Positions 1-4,912 of a stretch of 9,840 bases of DNA are shown here, one piece after another. Position 1 is the stretch's first letter. Each line of letters begins with the position of its first letter. The notes under the pieces were generated by a model that was given only the letters and a program-made list of their open reading frames with translations, searched no databases and was not told the origin of the DNA. The stretch spans positions 4,063-13,902 of the forward strand of contig DOWS01000012.1 in NCBI GenBank assembly GCA_003519445.1. The letters are read 5' to 3'. Source of the stretch: Candidatus Daviesbacteria bacterium. Its GTDB lineage: Bacteria; Patescibacteriota; Microgenomatia; Daviesbacterales; UBA10151. Made by a program: the position numbers and the translations under genes.

Positions 1-23
1 GTCAAAGAGTCAAAGAGTCAAAG
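1..23. repeat. 8-bp tandem repeat (about 2.9 copies)
   Basis: The unit GTCAAAGA is repeated head to tail from the first base of the window and may continue to the left. It lies inside the open frame of the first gene, where 24 bp equals 8 codons, so three units preserve the frame. It falls in the poorly conserved stretch just before the first conserved ATP-grasp strand. It could be a slippage-prone coding microsatellite or the edge of a longer inserted repeat; the missing upstream sequence prevents a decision. Confidence 0.7.
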
Positions 24-1078
24 TTAAGCCACCTCTTGTTTTAAAAGCCCAGGTTTTGTCAGGATACCGTGCCGGTGCAGGAGGGATTATCAAAATTGCA
101 GAGATTAAAGATTTAAGACTAAAGATTAAAGAATTATTCAAAAAAACGATTAATAACGAAAAAGTGGAAAGGGTTTTGGTGGAGGAAGCAATAGAATATG
201 AGAAAGAGTATTATTTATCATTTTCATATTCTACAGAGACCAGAGGGCTGGTTTTAACTTTTGGAAAAGGAGGATCTAGAGTAGGGTCCCACTTTGATGA
301 AGCTGCAAAAAATATAGATGTCTATCCGATTGATATTTTAGAAGGGTTTAATGGAGAAAATGTGCCGGATGAGCTAAAAGAGATAGCGATCAAACTTTGG
401 GAAGTTTTTACAAAATATGATTGTGAGCTGGCAGAAATTAATCCATTAGTGGTGGATAAACAAGGTAAAGTTTGGGCGCTGGATGCAAAAGTGATTTTAG
501 ATGATGATGCTGATTTTCGCAGGGATGTAAAATTTCCGCAAAGAAATCTTTTTGGCCGGCCTCCAACCAAAAGGGAAATTGAGGCCAGGAAAATTGATGA
601 GGGAGATCATAGGGGTACAACAGGATCTGTTTACTGGGATCTCCCGGGTGATATTGCCGTGATTGCTGCCGGAGGCGGAGGATCAATTGTCAATATGGAT
701 GCTCTGCTGGCATATGGGGGGAAACCTGCCAATTATACCGAACATTCCGGCAACCCTCCCCGCGAAAAACTTAAAAAACTAACCAAAATAGTTTTATCCA
801 AACCCGGGTTAAAAGGCTGCTGGTTTGTGGGAGGGACAGCCAATTTTACTGATATTTATGAAACTTTAATGGGATTTGTGGATGGTTTGCGTGAAATTAA
901 GCCTAAATATCCAATTGTGATCCGCCGCGGAGGGCCAAGAGATAAAGAGGCTTTTGAAATGTTAAAAGAAGTGGCCAAGAAAGAAAGTTTTGATTTTCAT
1001 ATCTATGGTAGGGAAACACCCATGACGTCAACAGCCAAAATCATGAAGGAGTTAGCATATGGCAATACTGATAACTGA
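2..1078 (+). CDS. ATP-citrate lyase / citryl-CoA synthetase, SucC-like ATP-grasp subunit (5' partial)
   Basis: The frame is open from base 2, so the N-terminus lies outside the window. The first conserved block visible, KAQVLSGYRAGAGG, is the ATP-grasp strand of the SucC family (KAQVHAGGRGKAGG-like), so a TTG start at 56 would be wrong. Further blocks are AEINPLVV (metal and nucleotide-binding lobe), AAGGGGSIVNMD, then GGTANFTD (ANFT codons 839-850) and VIRRGGPRD (RRGGP 923-937). Known family: the last two segments match the citrate-binding loops of human and green-sulfur ATP-citrate lyase, not the FGGIVRCD and RLEGNN segments of succinyl-CoA synthetase. Inference: with the next gene it makes citryl-CoA from citrate, ATP and CoA in the cytosol. 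It overlaps the next gene by 20 nt. An odd point is the 8-bp tandem repeat at its visible 5' edge. Confidence 0.85.
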   Translation, partial: SKSQRVKVKPPLVLKAQVLSGYRAGAGGIIKIAEIKDLRLKIKELFKKTINNEKVERVLVEEAIEYEKEYYLSFSYSTETRGLVLTFGKGGSRVGSHFDEAAKNIDVYPIDILEGFNGENVPDELKEIAIKLWEVFTKYDCELAEINPLVVDKQGKVWALDAKVILDDDADFRRDVKFPQRNLFGRPPTKREIEARKIDEGDHRGTTGSVYWDLPGDIAVIAAGGGGSIVNMDALLAYGGKPANYTEHSGNPPREKLKKLTKIVLSKPGLKGCWFVGGTANFTDIYETLMGFVDGLREIKPKYPIVIRRGGPRDKEAFEMLKEVAKKESFDFHIYGRETPMTSTAKIMKELAYGNTDN

Positions 1079-2063
1079 CAAAACCAAAGTTTTAATACAG
1101 GGAATAACCGGCAAAGAAGGCTCCAAAGCCACTTTGCAGATGAAAAATTACGGCACCAAAGTGCTGGCCGGGGTGACCCCGGGTAAAGGTGGGCAGGAAG
1201 TGCATGGAGTGCCGGTTTATAATGCTATAGCCGAAGCCTTGGAAAATCATCCGGGAATAAACACCAGCTTTGTGGCTGTGCCTAATTTTGCCGCATATGG
1301 GGCGATAGAAGAAGCAATAAAAAATAAAATTCCTCTGATCAATATTTTAACAGAGCATATTCCTATTCAAGATACGGCCAAAGCTATAGCCATGGCCCGT
1401 TCCACTGTCATCCTGAACCCGAAGGGTGAAGGATCTCCCACGAATGTGGGTATCTCAAACCCTTCGGCCTCGCTCAGGGCGGGCAAGTTGAGAGATTCTT
1501 CGCTAATCGCTCAGAATGACAGAGTGCGGATTGTGGGACCCTCTTCAATCGGCATTATTTCCCCGGGCATTGGCAAAGTAGGTTCAATTGGAGGAGATGA
1601 TCCGCGGGGAGTTTATTCCAAAGGTAGTGTGGGGGTGATTTCCAAATCAGGCGGCATGGCCTCGGAAATATCCTGGATTTTAACCAAAAACGGCCTGGGT
1701 CAGTCAACAGTCATTGGCATTGGCGGGGGTATTCTGGTGGGATCCGGCTTTGCGGATTTAATGGAGGATTTTGAAAAAGATCCGCAAACAAAAGCTTTAG
1801 TTTTATTTGGAGAAATCGGCGGGACTTATGAAGAAGAAGCAGCGGATTTTATCAAAAGTGGCAAGTTTACCAAAAAAGTTGTAGCATTTATATCAGGGCT
1901 TTTTGCCGAAACCCTGCCCCAAGGCACCAAACTGGGCCACGCAGGAGCAATAATTTATGGGGAAAAGGGCAGTTATAAGTCTAAAATTAAGAGTTTAGAA
2001 GAAGCCGGAGTAATCATTGCCAAAACTCCGGATGAAATACCAGATTTATTAAAGGTGATATAA
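1059..2063 (+). CDS. ATP-citrate lyase / citryl-CoA synthetase, SucD-like CoA-binding subunit with in-frame insertion
   Basis: 334 aa. The ATG at 1059 follows AGGAG by about 8 nt and lies inside the preceding gene, so the two ligase subunits are translationally coupled. The CoA-binding Rossmann motif GITGKEGSKAT is at residues 15-25. GPSSIGIISPG and SKSGGMASE follow, then LFGEIGGTYEEEAADF. LGHAGAII carries the phospho-histidine at His294. GDDPRG and FGEIGGT resemble the ATP-citrate lyase branch. SucD proteins are usually about 290-300 aa; here the excess is explained by roughly 39 residues (about 116-154) encoded by a palindromic repeat. Removing them joins AIAMAR to VRIVGPSS exactly as in the family. 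Role (known family): transfers phosphate from His to citrate and forms citryl-CoA with the SucC-like partner. Whether the inserted loop is tolerated is not visible, but the frame and every motif are intact. Confidence 0.85.
   Translation: MAILITDKTKVLIQGITGKEGSKATLQMKNYGTKVLAGVTPGKGGQEVHGVPVYNAIAEALENHPGINTSFVAVPNFAAYGAIEEAIKNKIPLINILTEHIPIQDTAKAIAMARSTVILNPKGEGSPTNVGISNPSASLRAGKLRDSSLIAQNDRVRIVGPSSIGIISPGIGKVGSIGGDDPRGVYSKGSVGVISKSGGMASEISWILTKNGLGQSTVIGIGGGILVGSGFADLMEDFEKDPQTKALVLFGEIGGTYEEEAADFIKSGKFTKKVVAFISGLFAETLPQGTKLGHAGAIIYGEKGSYKSKIKSLEEAGVIIAKTPDEIPDLLKVI
1404..1522. mobile_element. Palindromic repeat element inserted in frame in the SucD-like gene
   Basis: The left arm (1405-1437, starting CTGTCATCCTGA and ending GAAGGATCTC) is an imperfect inverted copy of the right arm (1492-1522, starting GAGATTCTTCGC and ending TCAGAATGACAG). 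Small palindromes nest inside: CCCAC-GAAT-GTGGG at 1437-1450, CCCTTCGGCCTCGCTCAGGG around 1460-1479, and CTCAA/TTGAG flanking the core. There is no transposase and no room for one, so it would be non-autonomous, like a MITE or a Rickettsia palindromic element. From memory, related GTCATTCTGAGCGAAG/AGAATCT repeats are dispersed in many candidate-phylum and Chloroflexi genomes, mostly between genes. Here it adds about 39 codons without a stop. No clear target duplication is seen. Confidence 0.8.
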
Positions 2064-2064
2064 T
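2056..2064 (+). promoter_or_regulatory. Extended -10 promoter before the 77-aa gene
   Basis: TGATATAAT, a perfect TATAAT at 2059-2064 with the extended TG. The TAA stop of the SucD-like gene (2061-2063) is inside the hexamer. The ATG at 2074 follows after 9 nt with no Shine-Dalgarno sequence, so a leaderless or nearly leaderless mRNA is likely. No good -35 is seen. Confidence 0.5.
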
Positions 2065-2073
2065 ATACCTATC

Positions 2074-2307
2074 ATGAAAGTATCCCAAGATCCCAAAAAA
2101 TTAGAACAGCTTTCTGATAAATTGTATAGCAAATATGCTAAGCCTCTGGAACCCGAACATTGGGGTGAATTTGTGGCTGTTTCTCAAAAAGGACAAACAG
2201 TCTTGGGCACAAATCTTTTAGAAGTTGCCCAAAAAGCTTCGAAGAGTCTTGGTCCGGGAAATTTTATATTCAAGGTCGGGGATATAGCCGTTGGTAAATG
2301 GCGGTAA
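2074..2307 (+). CDS. Small conserved-type protein, possibly DUF5678-like, paired with the aspartic peptidase gene
   Basis: 77 aa, soluble, with no signal peptide or membrane segment. The N-terminal half is charged (DPKKLEQLSDKLYSKYAKPL). The second half, GEFVAVSQKGQTVLGTNLLEVAQKASKS followed by FIFKVGDIAVGKW, has the pattern of small DUF5678-like domains: a strand with the word 'VAV', a GT turn, an ALEVAxxA-type helix, then a final strand. That assignment is from memory and is weak. It lies 3 nt before the peptidase gene, shares its promoter, and splits the ligase from the lyase gene. Inference: it works with the peptidase, perhaps as substrate, inhibitor or targeting partner. The start is set by the extended -10 box just upstream, since no ribosome binding site is present. 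Confidence 0.7.
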   Translation: MKVSQDPKKLEQLSDKLYSKYAKPLEPEHWGEFVAVSQKGQTVLGTNLLEVAQKASKSLGPGNFIFKVGDIAVGKWR

Positions 2308-2310
2308 ATT

Positions 2311-2658
2311 ATGAGTTTAACCAGCTCCCGATTCCCCTATATTCAAGTAATCCTTCGCGTCTTGAATAACATTTTCAAAGTGGAGGCTTTAATAGATACT
2401 GGTTTTGATGGTGATGTAACAGTACCCCCGGAAATGATTTTAAATGGTAAATCTCCTCGAGGTTATCTTCCTTGGACTTTGGCTAGTGGAACTAAGGTCA
2501 ATGCTCCTTATTTTCTGGGAAAGATTAAGATAGGAAAATTTAAGCCTTTCAATGTTTTAATTACAGCATTAGGTGATGAGCCGCTTGTAGGAAGAGGAGT
2601 AACTGATAAATTTAAGGTTATTTTTGATCATGGAAGAAAGGTTGTGATCGAGCTATAA
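2311..2658 (+). CDS. Retropepsin-like (clan AA) aspartic peptidase
   Basis: 115 aa, the size of a single-lobe retropepsin-like protein that would act as a homodimer. The catalytic block is EALIDTGFDGDVTVPP with Asp29-Thr30-Gly31. The second conserved region, ALGDEPLVGRGVTDKFKVIFDHGRKVVIEL (residues 86-115, given here for its G94 and final beta hairpin), matches the hydrophobic-hydrophobic-Gly and C-terminal strand pattern of bacterial clan AA peptidases. There is no signal peptide or transmembrane anchor, so a cytosolic role is likely. It begins 3 nt after the stop of the 77-aa gene with only a weak GGCGG upstream, pointing to coupled translation. Its stop TAA lies inside a TATAAT that may drive the lyase gene. 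The substrate is unknown. Confidence 0.8.
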   Translation: MSLTSSRFPYIQVILRVLNNIFKVEALIDTGFDGDVTVPPEMILNGKSPRGYLPWTLASGTKVNAPYFLGKIKIGKFKPFNVLITALGDEPLVGRGVTDKFKVIFDHGRKVVIEL

Positions 2659-2659
2659 T
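2654..2659 (+). promoter_or_regulatory. TATAAT -10 box before the citryl-CoA lyase gene
   Basis: A perfect TATAAT with the TAA stop of the peptidase gene (2656-2658) embedded. The ATG at 2667 follows after 7 nt with no Shine-Dalgarno sequence, the spacing expected of a leaderless transcript. No extended TG and no clear -35, so this could be chance in AT-rich DNA. Confidence 0.4.
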
Positions 2660-2666
2660 TGATTTT

Positions 2667-3413
2667 ATGGATAAAAAGTGGAAGACATCTATAGCAGGAA
2701 TAATTGATGGGGAGGCTCATATTCACGGTTATAAAGTAACTGATTTAATTGATGGAGTGACATTTACCGATGCTATTTGGTTGGAGTTAAAAGGCGAGCT
2801 GCCAACGGAAAAAGAGCAAGCCATGCTGGATAGCATTTTAATTTCCACTATTGATAATGGTTTGGGCCCACCTTCCATTACCAATGCCCGTAATTCTGCA
2901 TCTGCCGGCAATCCCATGCAGGCCGCCATAGCAGCCGGAGTTTTAGGAGTGGGGGAAGCTCATGGTGGAGCTATTGAGGAATGCGCCCGGCTTTTGCAGA
3001 TGGGGTTAGCAGCAGACAAACTGGTGGAAAAAGTCATTTCCTCGGGCGAGAGAATCCCGGGTTTTGGCCATAAAGTTTATAGTACTGATCCAAGGGCCAC
3101 CCAAATTTTTGCCAAAGCCAAAGAACTGGGTTTTTATGGAGAACACTGCGAGCTGGCAGTGGAGGTAGAAAAAATACTGGAAGAGAAAAAGGCTAAAAAA
3201 ATCCCCATTAATGTGGACGGGGCAATTGCTGCTGTTATATCTGACATGGGGTTTGATTATCGTTTGGGTAAAGGTTTTTTCCTGATAGGCAGGGTGGTAG
3301 GTTTGGTAGCCCATGTATTTGAAGAATGGGTCCGTGAAAAACCCTTTAGAAGAATAGCTGATGAAGAAATTGAATATGATGGTGTTCCTCCCCGCCTTCT
3401 CAAGAAAACTTGA
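2667..3413 (+). CDS. Citryl-CoA lyase (short citrate-synthase-fold protein)
   Basis: 248 aa, far shorter than citrate synthase (about 370-430 aa) and close to stand-alone citryl-CoA lyases or the C-terminal domain of ATP-citrate lyase. Catalytic-type residues are visible: His99 in GVGEAHGGAIEE, His135 in IPGFGHKVYSTDPR, Asp184 in INVDGAIAAV and Arg209 in LIGRVVGLVAHVFEEW. The tail KPFRRIADEEIEYDGVPPR resembles the C-terminal end of the family. Known chemistry: citryl-CoA is split to acetyl-CoA and oxaloacetate, completing the ATP-citrate lyase reaction begun by the two ligase subunits upstream. Full-length citrate synthase is less likely given the length and neighbours. The gene is separated from its partners by the two-gene peptidase cassette. 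Its TGA stop lies inside a TTGACT -35 box. Confidence 0.85.
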   Translation: MDKKWKTSIAGIIDGEAHIHGYKVTDLIDGVTFTDAIWLELKGELPTEKEQAMLDSILISTIDNGLGPPSITNARNSASAGNPMQAAIAAGVLGVGEAHGGAIEECARLLQMGLAADKLVEKVISSGERIPGFGHKVYSTDPRATQIFAKAKELGFYGEHCELAVEVEKILEEKKAKKIPINVDGAIAAVISDMGFDYRLGKGFFLIGRVVGLVAHVFEEWVREKPFRRIADEEIEYDGVPPRLLKKT

Positions 3414-3438
3414 CTTTCTGTTAAACCCATAGTACAAT
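3410..3438 (+). promoter_or_regulatory. Sigma70-type promoter, TTGACT-N17-TACAAT
   Basis: -35 TTGACT at 3410-3415 contains the stop TGA of the lyase gene; -10 TACAAT at 3433-3438; spacer 17 nt. Both hexamers are identical to those of the promoter at 4884-4912. A start near 3445 would transcribe the leader region of the 113-aa gene. Confidence 0.6.
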
Positions 3439-3444
3439 AAGTTA

Positions 3445-3474
3445 TTGACAAGATCCGCTAGGGTAGTTTAGTAT
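3445..3474 (+). promoter_or_regulatory. Second tandem promoter, TTGACA-N18-TAGTAT
   Basis: A perfect -35 TTGACA at 3445-3450 and a -10 TAGTAT at 3469-3474, directly downstream of the first promoter. Transcription would begin near 3481, only a few bases before a small hairpin at 3487-3501. Confidence 0.55.
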
Positions 3475-3486
3475 GAATACATAAAC

Positions 3487-3512
3487 ATCCCTTCCAGGGA
3501 TTTTTATTTTTT
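3487..3512 (+). terminator. Small Rho-independent terminator or 5' hairpin
   Basis: ATCCCT (3487-3492), loop TCC, AGGGAT (3496-3501), then a T-rich run to 3512. The stem is only 6 bp but is followed by a good U-tract. It could end transcripts from the citrate lyase cluster or from the first tandem promoter. For RNAs started at the second promoter it would sit at the extreme 5' end, and its AGGGA could instead serve as a ribosome binding site for the short ORF at 3513. Confidence 0.55.
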
Positions 3513-3611
3513 ATGAATAATATTTTTGTTAAAAAATTTATTTTGGAAAAGGCTCGTTTTCTTATTAGGGGAAGCGGTTCTGGTGAAAATAGTCCGGATT
3601 ATAAGGACTAA
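3513..3611 (+). CDS. Possible 32-codon leader ORF
   Basis: ATG at 3513 and TAA at 3609-3611. The peptide begins MNNIFVKKFILEKARFLI and ends RGSGSGENSPDYKD. It is preceded at 12 nt by AGGGA, which is part of a hairpin. The ORF runs through the left strand of the antiterminator helix, and its stop codon lies in the right strand of the inner hairpin. That is the geometry expected of a translated leader whose ribosome decides which RNA fold forms. There is no run of one amino acid; Phe, Ile, Lys and Gly are the commonest. It may equally be a chance ORF. Confidence 0.3.
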   Translation: MNNIFVKKFILEKARFLIRGSGSGENSPDYKD

Positions 3612-3649
3612 AACACCTTAACCGCCTCTTCAAAAAGGGCGGTTTTTTT
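3574..3649 (+). promoter_or_regulatory. Candidate attenuator: antiterminator/terminator RNA switch
   Basis: Three nested helices can be drawn by eye. GCGGTT (3574-3579) pairs with AACCGC (3620-3625), GGTG (3582-3585) with CACC (3614-3617), and TAGTCC (3590-3595) with GGACTA (3605-3610). Internal loops are CT/TT and AAAA/AAA and the apical loop is 9 nt. The outer right strand AACCGC can instead pair downstream with GGCGGTT (3638-3644) to build a terminator, so the two folds are mutually exclusive. I do not recognise it as a named riboswitch or T-box. The ligand, ribosome or protein that would control it is unknown. Confidence 0.6.
3620..3649 (+). terminator. Rho-independent terminator in the leader of the 113-aa gene
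   Basis: AACCGCC (3620-3626), an 11-nt loop, GGCGGTT (3638-3644) and seven consecutive T (3643-3649). It lies 12 nt before the ATG at 3662, so it must be bypassed for that gene to be expressed from the tandem promoters. Confidence 0.75.
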
Positions 3650-3661
3650 ATTGGGAGAATT

Positions 3662-4003
3662 ATGAGAAGACATAGAGAAACAGCAGAAACATTTCCAGTA
3701 GTGATTAAAGATTTCGGCGCAGTGCCGGATGCCCTTCTTAAACTAAGAGTTTCACGAGTGATGGCCAGAGGGAGGCACATTGTTGAGATATCGACGCCAT
3801 TTGATGCTTTTACCGAAGCTCGCGTGAAGAAATTTTGTGGGACAAATGGCGTGATGCTAACTTGTGGTTTGATTGTTCCATGGGAATATTTAGAAGATCA
3901 TAGAAGGCTAGTTATTGTAAGACAGCCGCCTGACAGAATATCTGGATTGCCTACAGTTTTGTTGAATTCATTGGTTCGCCCAGGATTAAGCAGAATAAAG
4001 TAA
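3662..4003 (+). CDS. Unrecognised 113-aa protein behind an attenuator
   Basis: ATG at 3662 is preceded by GGGAGA at good spacing. The protein is soluble and basic, starting MRRHRETAETFPVV. Its middle contains a run of beta-type segments (RHIVEISTPFD, GVMLTCGLIVPWEYL, RRLVIVRQPPD), two cysteines (one in KFCGTNG, one in LTCGL) and an Arg/Lys-rich tail. I recognise no family motif and no catalytic signature. It has its own regulatory leader with two promoters and a terminator/antiterminator, so its expression appears conditional. Before the insertion of the toxin-antitoxin genes it was probably followed by trpS, whose stub begins 90 nt downstream. An RNA- or DNA-binding role fits the charge, but that is a guess. 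Confidence 0.65.
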   Translation: MRRHRETAETFPVVIKDFGAVPDALLKLRVSRVMARGRHIVEISTPFDAFTEARVKKFCGTNGVMLTCGLIVPWEYLEDHRRLVIVRQPPDRISGLPTVLLNSLVRPGLSRIK

Positions 4004-4093
4004 ATTTTTGCATAAATTGGCAATTTGGGTAATGTTAATTCATCATTTAGGTAATTTTATAAGAGCCTTTTTAGTGTTAGACTAAAGGAGAAT

Positions 4094-4159
4094 ATGAAAA
4101 GAATACTGACTGGGGATAGGCTGATAAAGTTGATATCACTTAATGATATTGACAAATGA
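4094..4159 (+). pseudogene. trpS 5' stub
   Basis: The ATG at 4094, preceded by a strong AAAGGAG, encodes MKRILTGDR, the same first nine residues as the intact TrpS starting at 5453, and then diverges and stops at TGA 4157-4159. The two copies differ at six of 27 bases, all synonymous, so this is not a fresh duplication. The likeliest reading is a remnant of a resident trpS cut by insertion of the toxin-antitoxin genes, while the present trpS came from a diverged copy or arrived with the cassette. A translated leader peptide is an alternative. Confidence 0.65.
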
Positions 4160-4177
4160 TATAATTATTGGTATTAT
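4149..4177 (+). promoter_or_regulatory. Promoter of the Phd/PIN module
   Basis: TTGACA (4149-4154), N17, TATTAT (4172-4177). The ATG at 4184 is 6 nt past the -10, implying a leaderless mRNA. An overlapping perfect extended -10, TGATATAAT (4157-4165), would start transcription near 4172 and leave a 12-nt leader with GAGG too close to the ATG. The stub's TGA stop lies in this element. Confidence 0.65.
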
Positions 4178-4183
4178 GAGGAT

Positions 4184-4462
4184 ATGCTAAACACTTATTT
4201 TATACCGGCCAGAAATCTGCAGAAATCTTACAAGTCTATTATTGAAGATGTTAGACTAAAAAAACGCGCGGTAGTTTTAACCACCAATGAAAAGCCTCAG
4301 GCAGCCATTGTTAGCCTTGAAGATTTAGCAAGGCTGCAACAAGCTAAAAGTATGCAAGCTTCTCTGGATATGCTTAAACTGGCTATTGAAAGCAGGGAAG
4401 AACTGAAGGCGCTGCCTGCTGATTTGCGGAAAAGGGCAAATCAAATTTTATATAAAAAATAA
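4184..4462 (+). CDS. Phd/YefM-type antitoxin
   Basis: 92 aa. The N-terminal domain MLNTYFIPARNLQKSYKSII followed by EDVRLKKRAVVLTTNEKPQAAIVSLEDL is the Phd/YefM DNA-binding fold: an 'ARxLQxxY' opening, a strand with 'NxKPxAxIVSLED', then a helix. The C-terminal 40 residues are charged and helical, the usual toxin-wrapping region. Known role: neutralises the cognate toxin by direct binding and represses its own operon. The toxin gene starts 2 nt after its stop, in the antitoxin-first order normal for this type. It has its own promoter and no Shine-Dalgarno sequence, so it is probably translated from a leaderless mRNA. Confidence 0.85.
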   Translation: MLNTYFIPARNLQKSYKSIIEDVRLKKRAVVLTTNEKPQAAIVSLEDLARLQQAKSMQASLDMLKLAIESREELKALPADLRKRANQILYKK

Positions 4463-4464
4463 AT

Positions 4465-4887
4465 ATGGCAAAAAAAGTGGTGGTTGATTCTGATGCTATT
4501 TTTGCTCTTTACAATCCAAATGATCCGTTAAATGCAAGGGTCACCATGACCTTTGAACAGTTGATTAAACAGGGTTTTGGGTTGATCTATCCCACTTCTG
4601 TTCTTTTTGAGGTAGTGTCGCTATTTCAACGGGTTTTACCCATCCCGACCGTGACAAAAAAGCTGGTGGAGATGATTGCAAGCGATGCCCTATTGATTTA
4701 TGTAGTTGATATTAATATCTTAAAAGCATCGGCCAAACTATTTAATCCTGCCGGCAGCAGGAAAAATACCCTGATAGATTGTTCTGTGGCAGTTGTGGCC
4801 CGAAAGATAAAAGCAGACGGAATATTTGCTTATGACGAATTTTATGCCAAACATGGTTTCAAACCGGCAGAAAAGTTAATCGATTGA
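4465..4887 (+). CDS. PIN-domain ribonuclease toxin (VapC-like)
   Basis: 140 aa, a full-length PIN domain. Acidic metal-binding residues are at Asp8/Asp10 (VVVDSDAIFAL), Glu49 (SVLFEVVSL), Asp105 (NTLIDCSVAVVA) and Asp124 (IFAYDEFYAKHGF), in the canonical order. Known role: Mg-dependent endoribonuclease, often cutting tRNA or rRNA, held off by its antitoxin. It pairs with the Phd-type antitoxin upstream, with a 2-nt gap and no Shine-Dalgarno sequence, so translation is probably by reinitiation. Its TGA stop lies inside the -35 box of the next module. The catalytic set appears complete, so the toxin is probably active. Confidence 0.88.
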   Translation: MAKKVVVDSDAIFALYNPNDPLNARVTMTFEQLIKQGFGLIYPTSVLFEVVSLFQRVLPIPTVTKKLVEMIASDALLIYVVDINILKASAKLFNPAGSRKNTLIDCSVAVVARKIKADGIFAYDEFYAKHGFKPAEKLID

Positions 4888-4912
4888 CTTTTGTATAACA
4901 GTGTAATACAAT
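4884..4912 (+). promoter_or_regulatory. Promoter with palindromic operator for the BrnT-type module
   Basis: -35 TTGACT (4884-4889), N17, -10 TACAAT (4907-4912). Between and overlapping them is TGTATAACAGTGTAATACA (4892-4910), two 9-bp half-sites matching at 8 of 9 positions around a central G. This is the kind of operator bound by a ribbon-helix-helix antitoxin dimer, and here it would block the -10. The -10 directly abuts the ATG at 4913, so the transcript should begin near 4919, inside the predicted gene. Confidence 0.7.

Noticed and set aside
2..3413. Ordinary succinyl-CoA synthetase plus citrate synthase
   Set aside because: The ligase has the ANFT and RRGGP loops of ATP-citrate lyase, and the synthase-like protein is only 248 aa, the length of a citryl-CoA lyase.
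3006..3437. Reverse-strand open frame of 143 codons over the citryl-CoA lyase gene
   Set aside because: It is antisense to conserved catalytic segments, with no plausible ribosome binding site or protein motif.
3455..3505. tRNA-like stretch (GGGTAGTTTAGT resembling a D-arm)
   Set aside because: No acceptor stem, anticodon arm or TTC-type T-arm can be formed; the bases are explained by the -10 region of a promoter and a small terminator hairpin.
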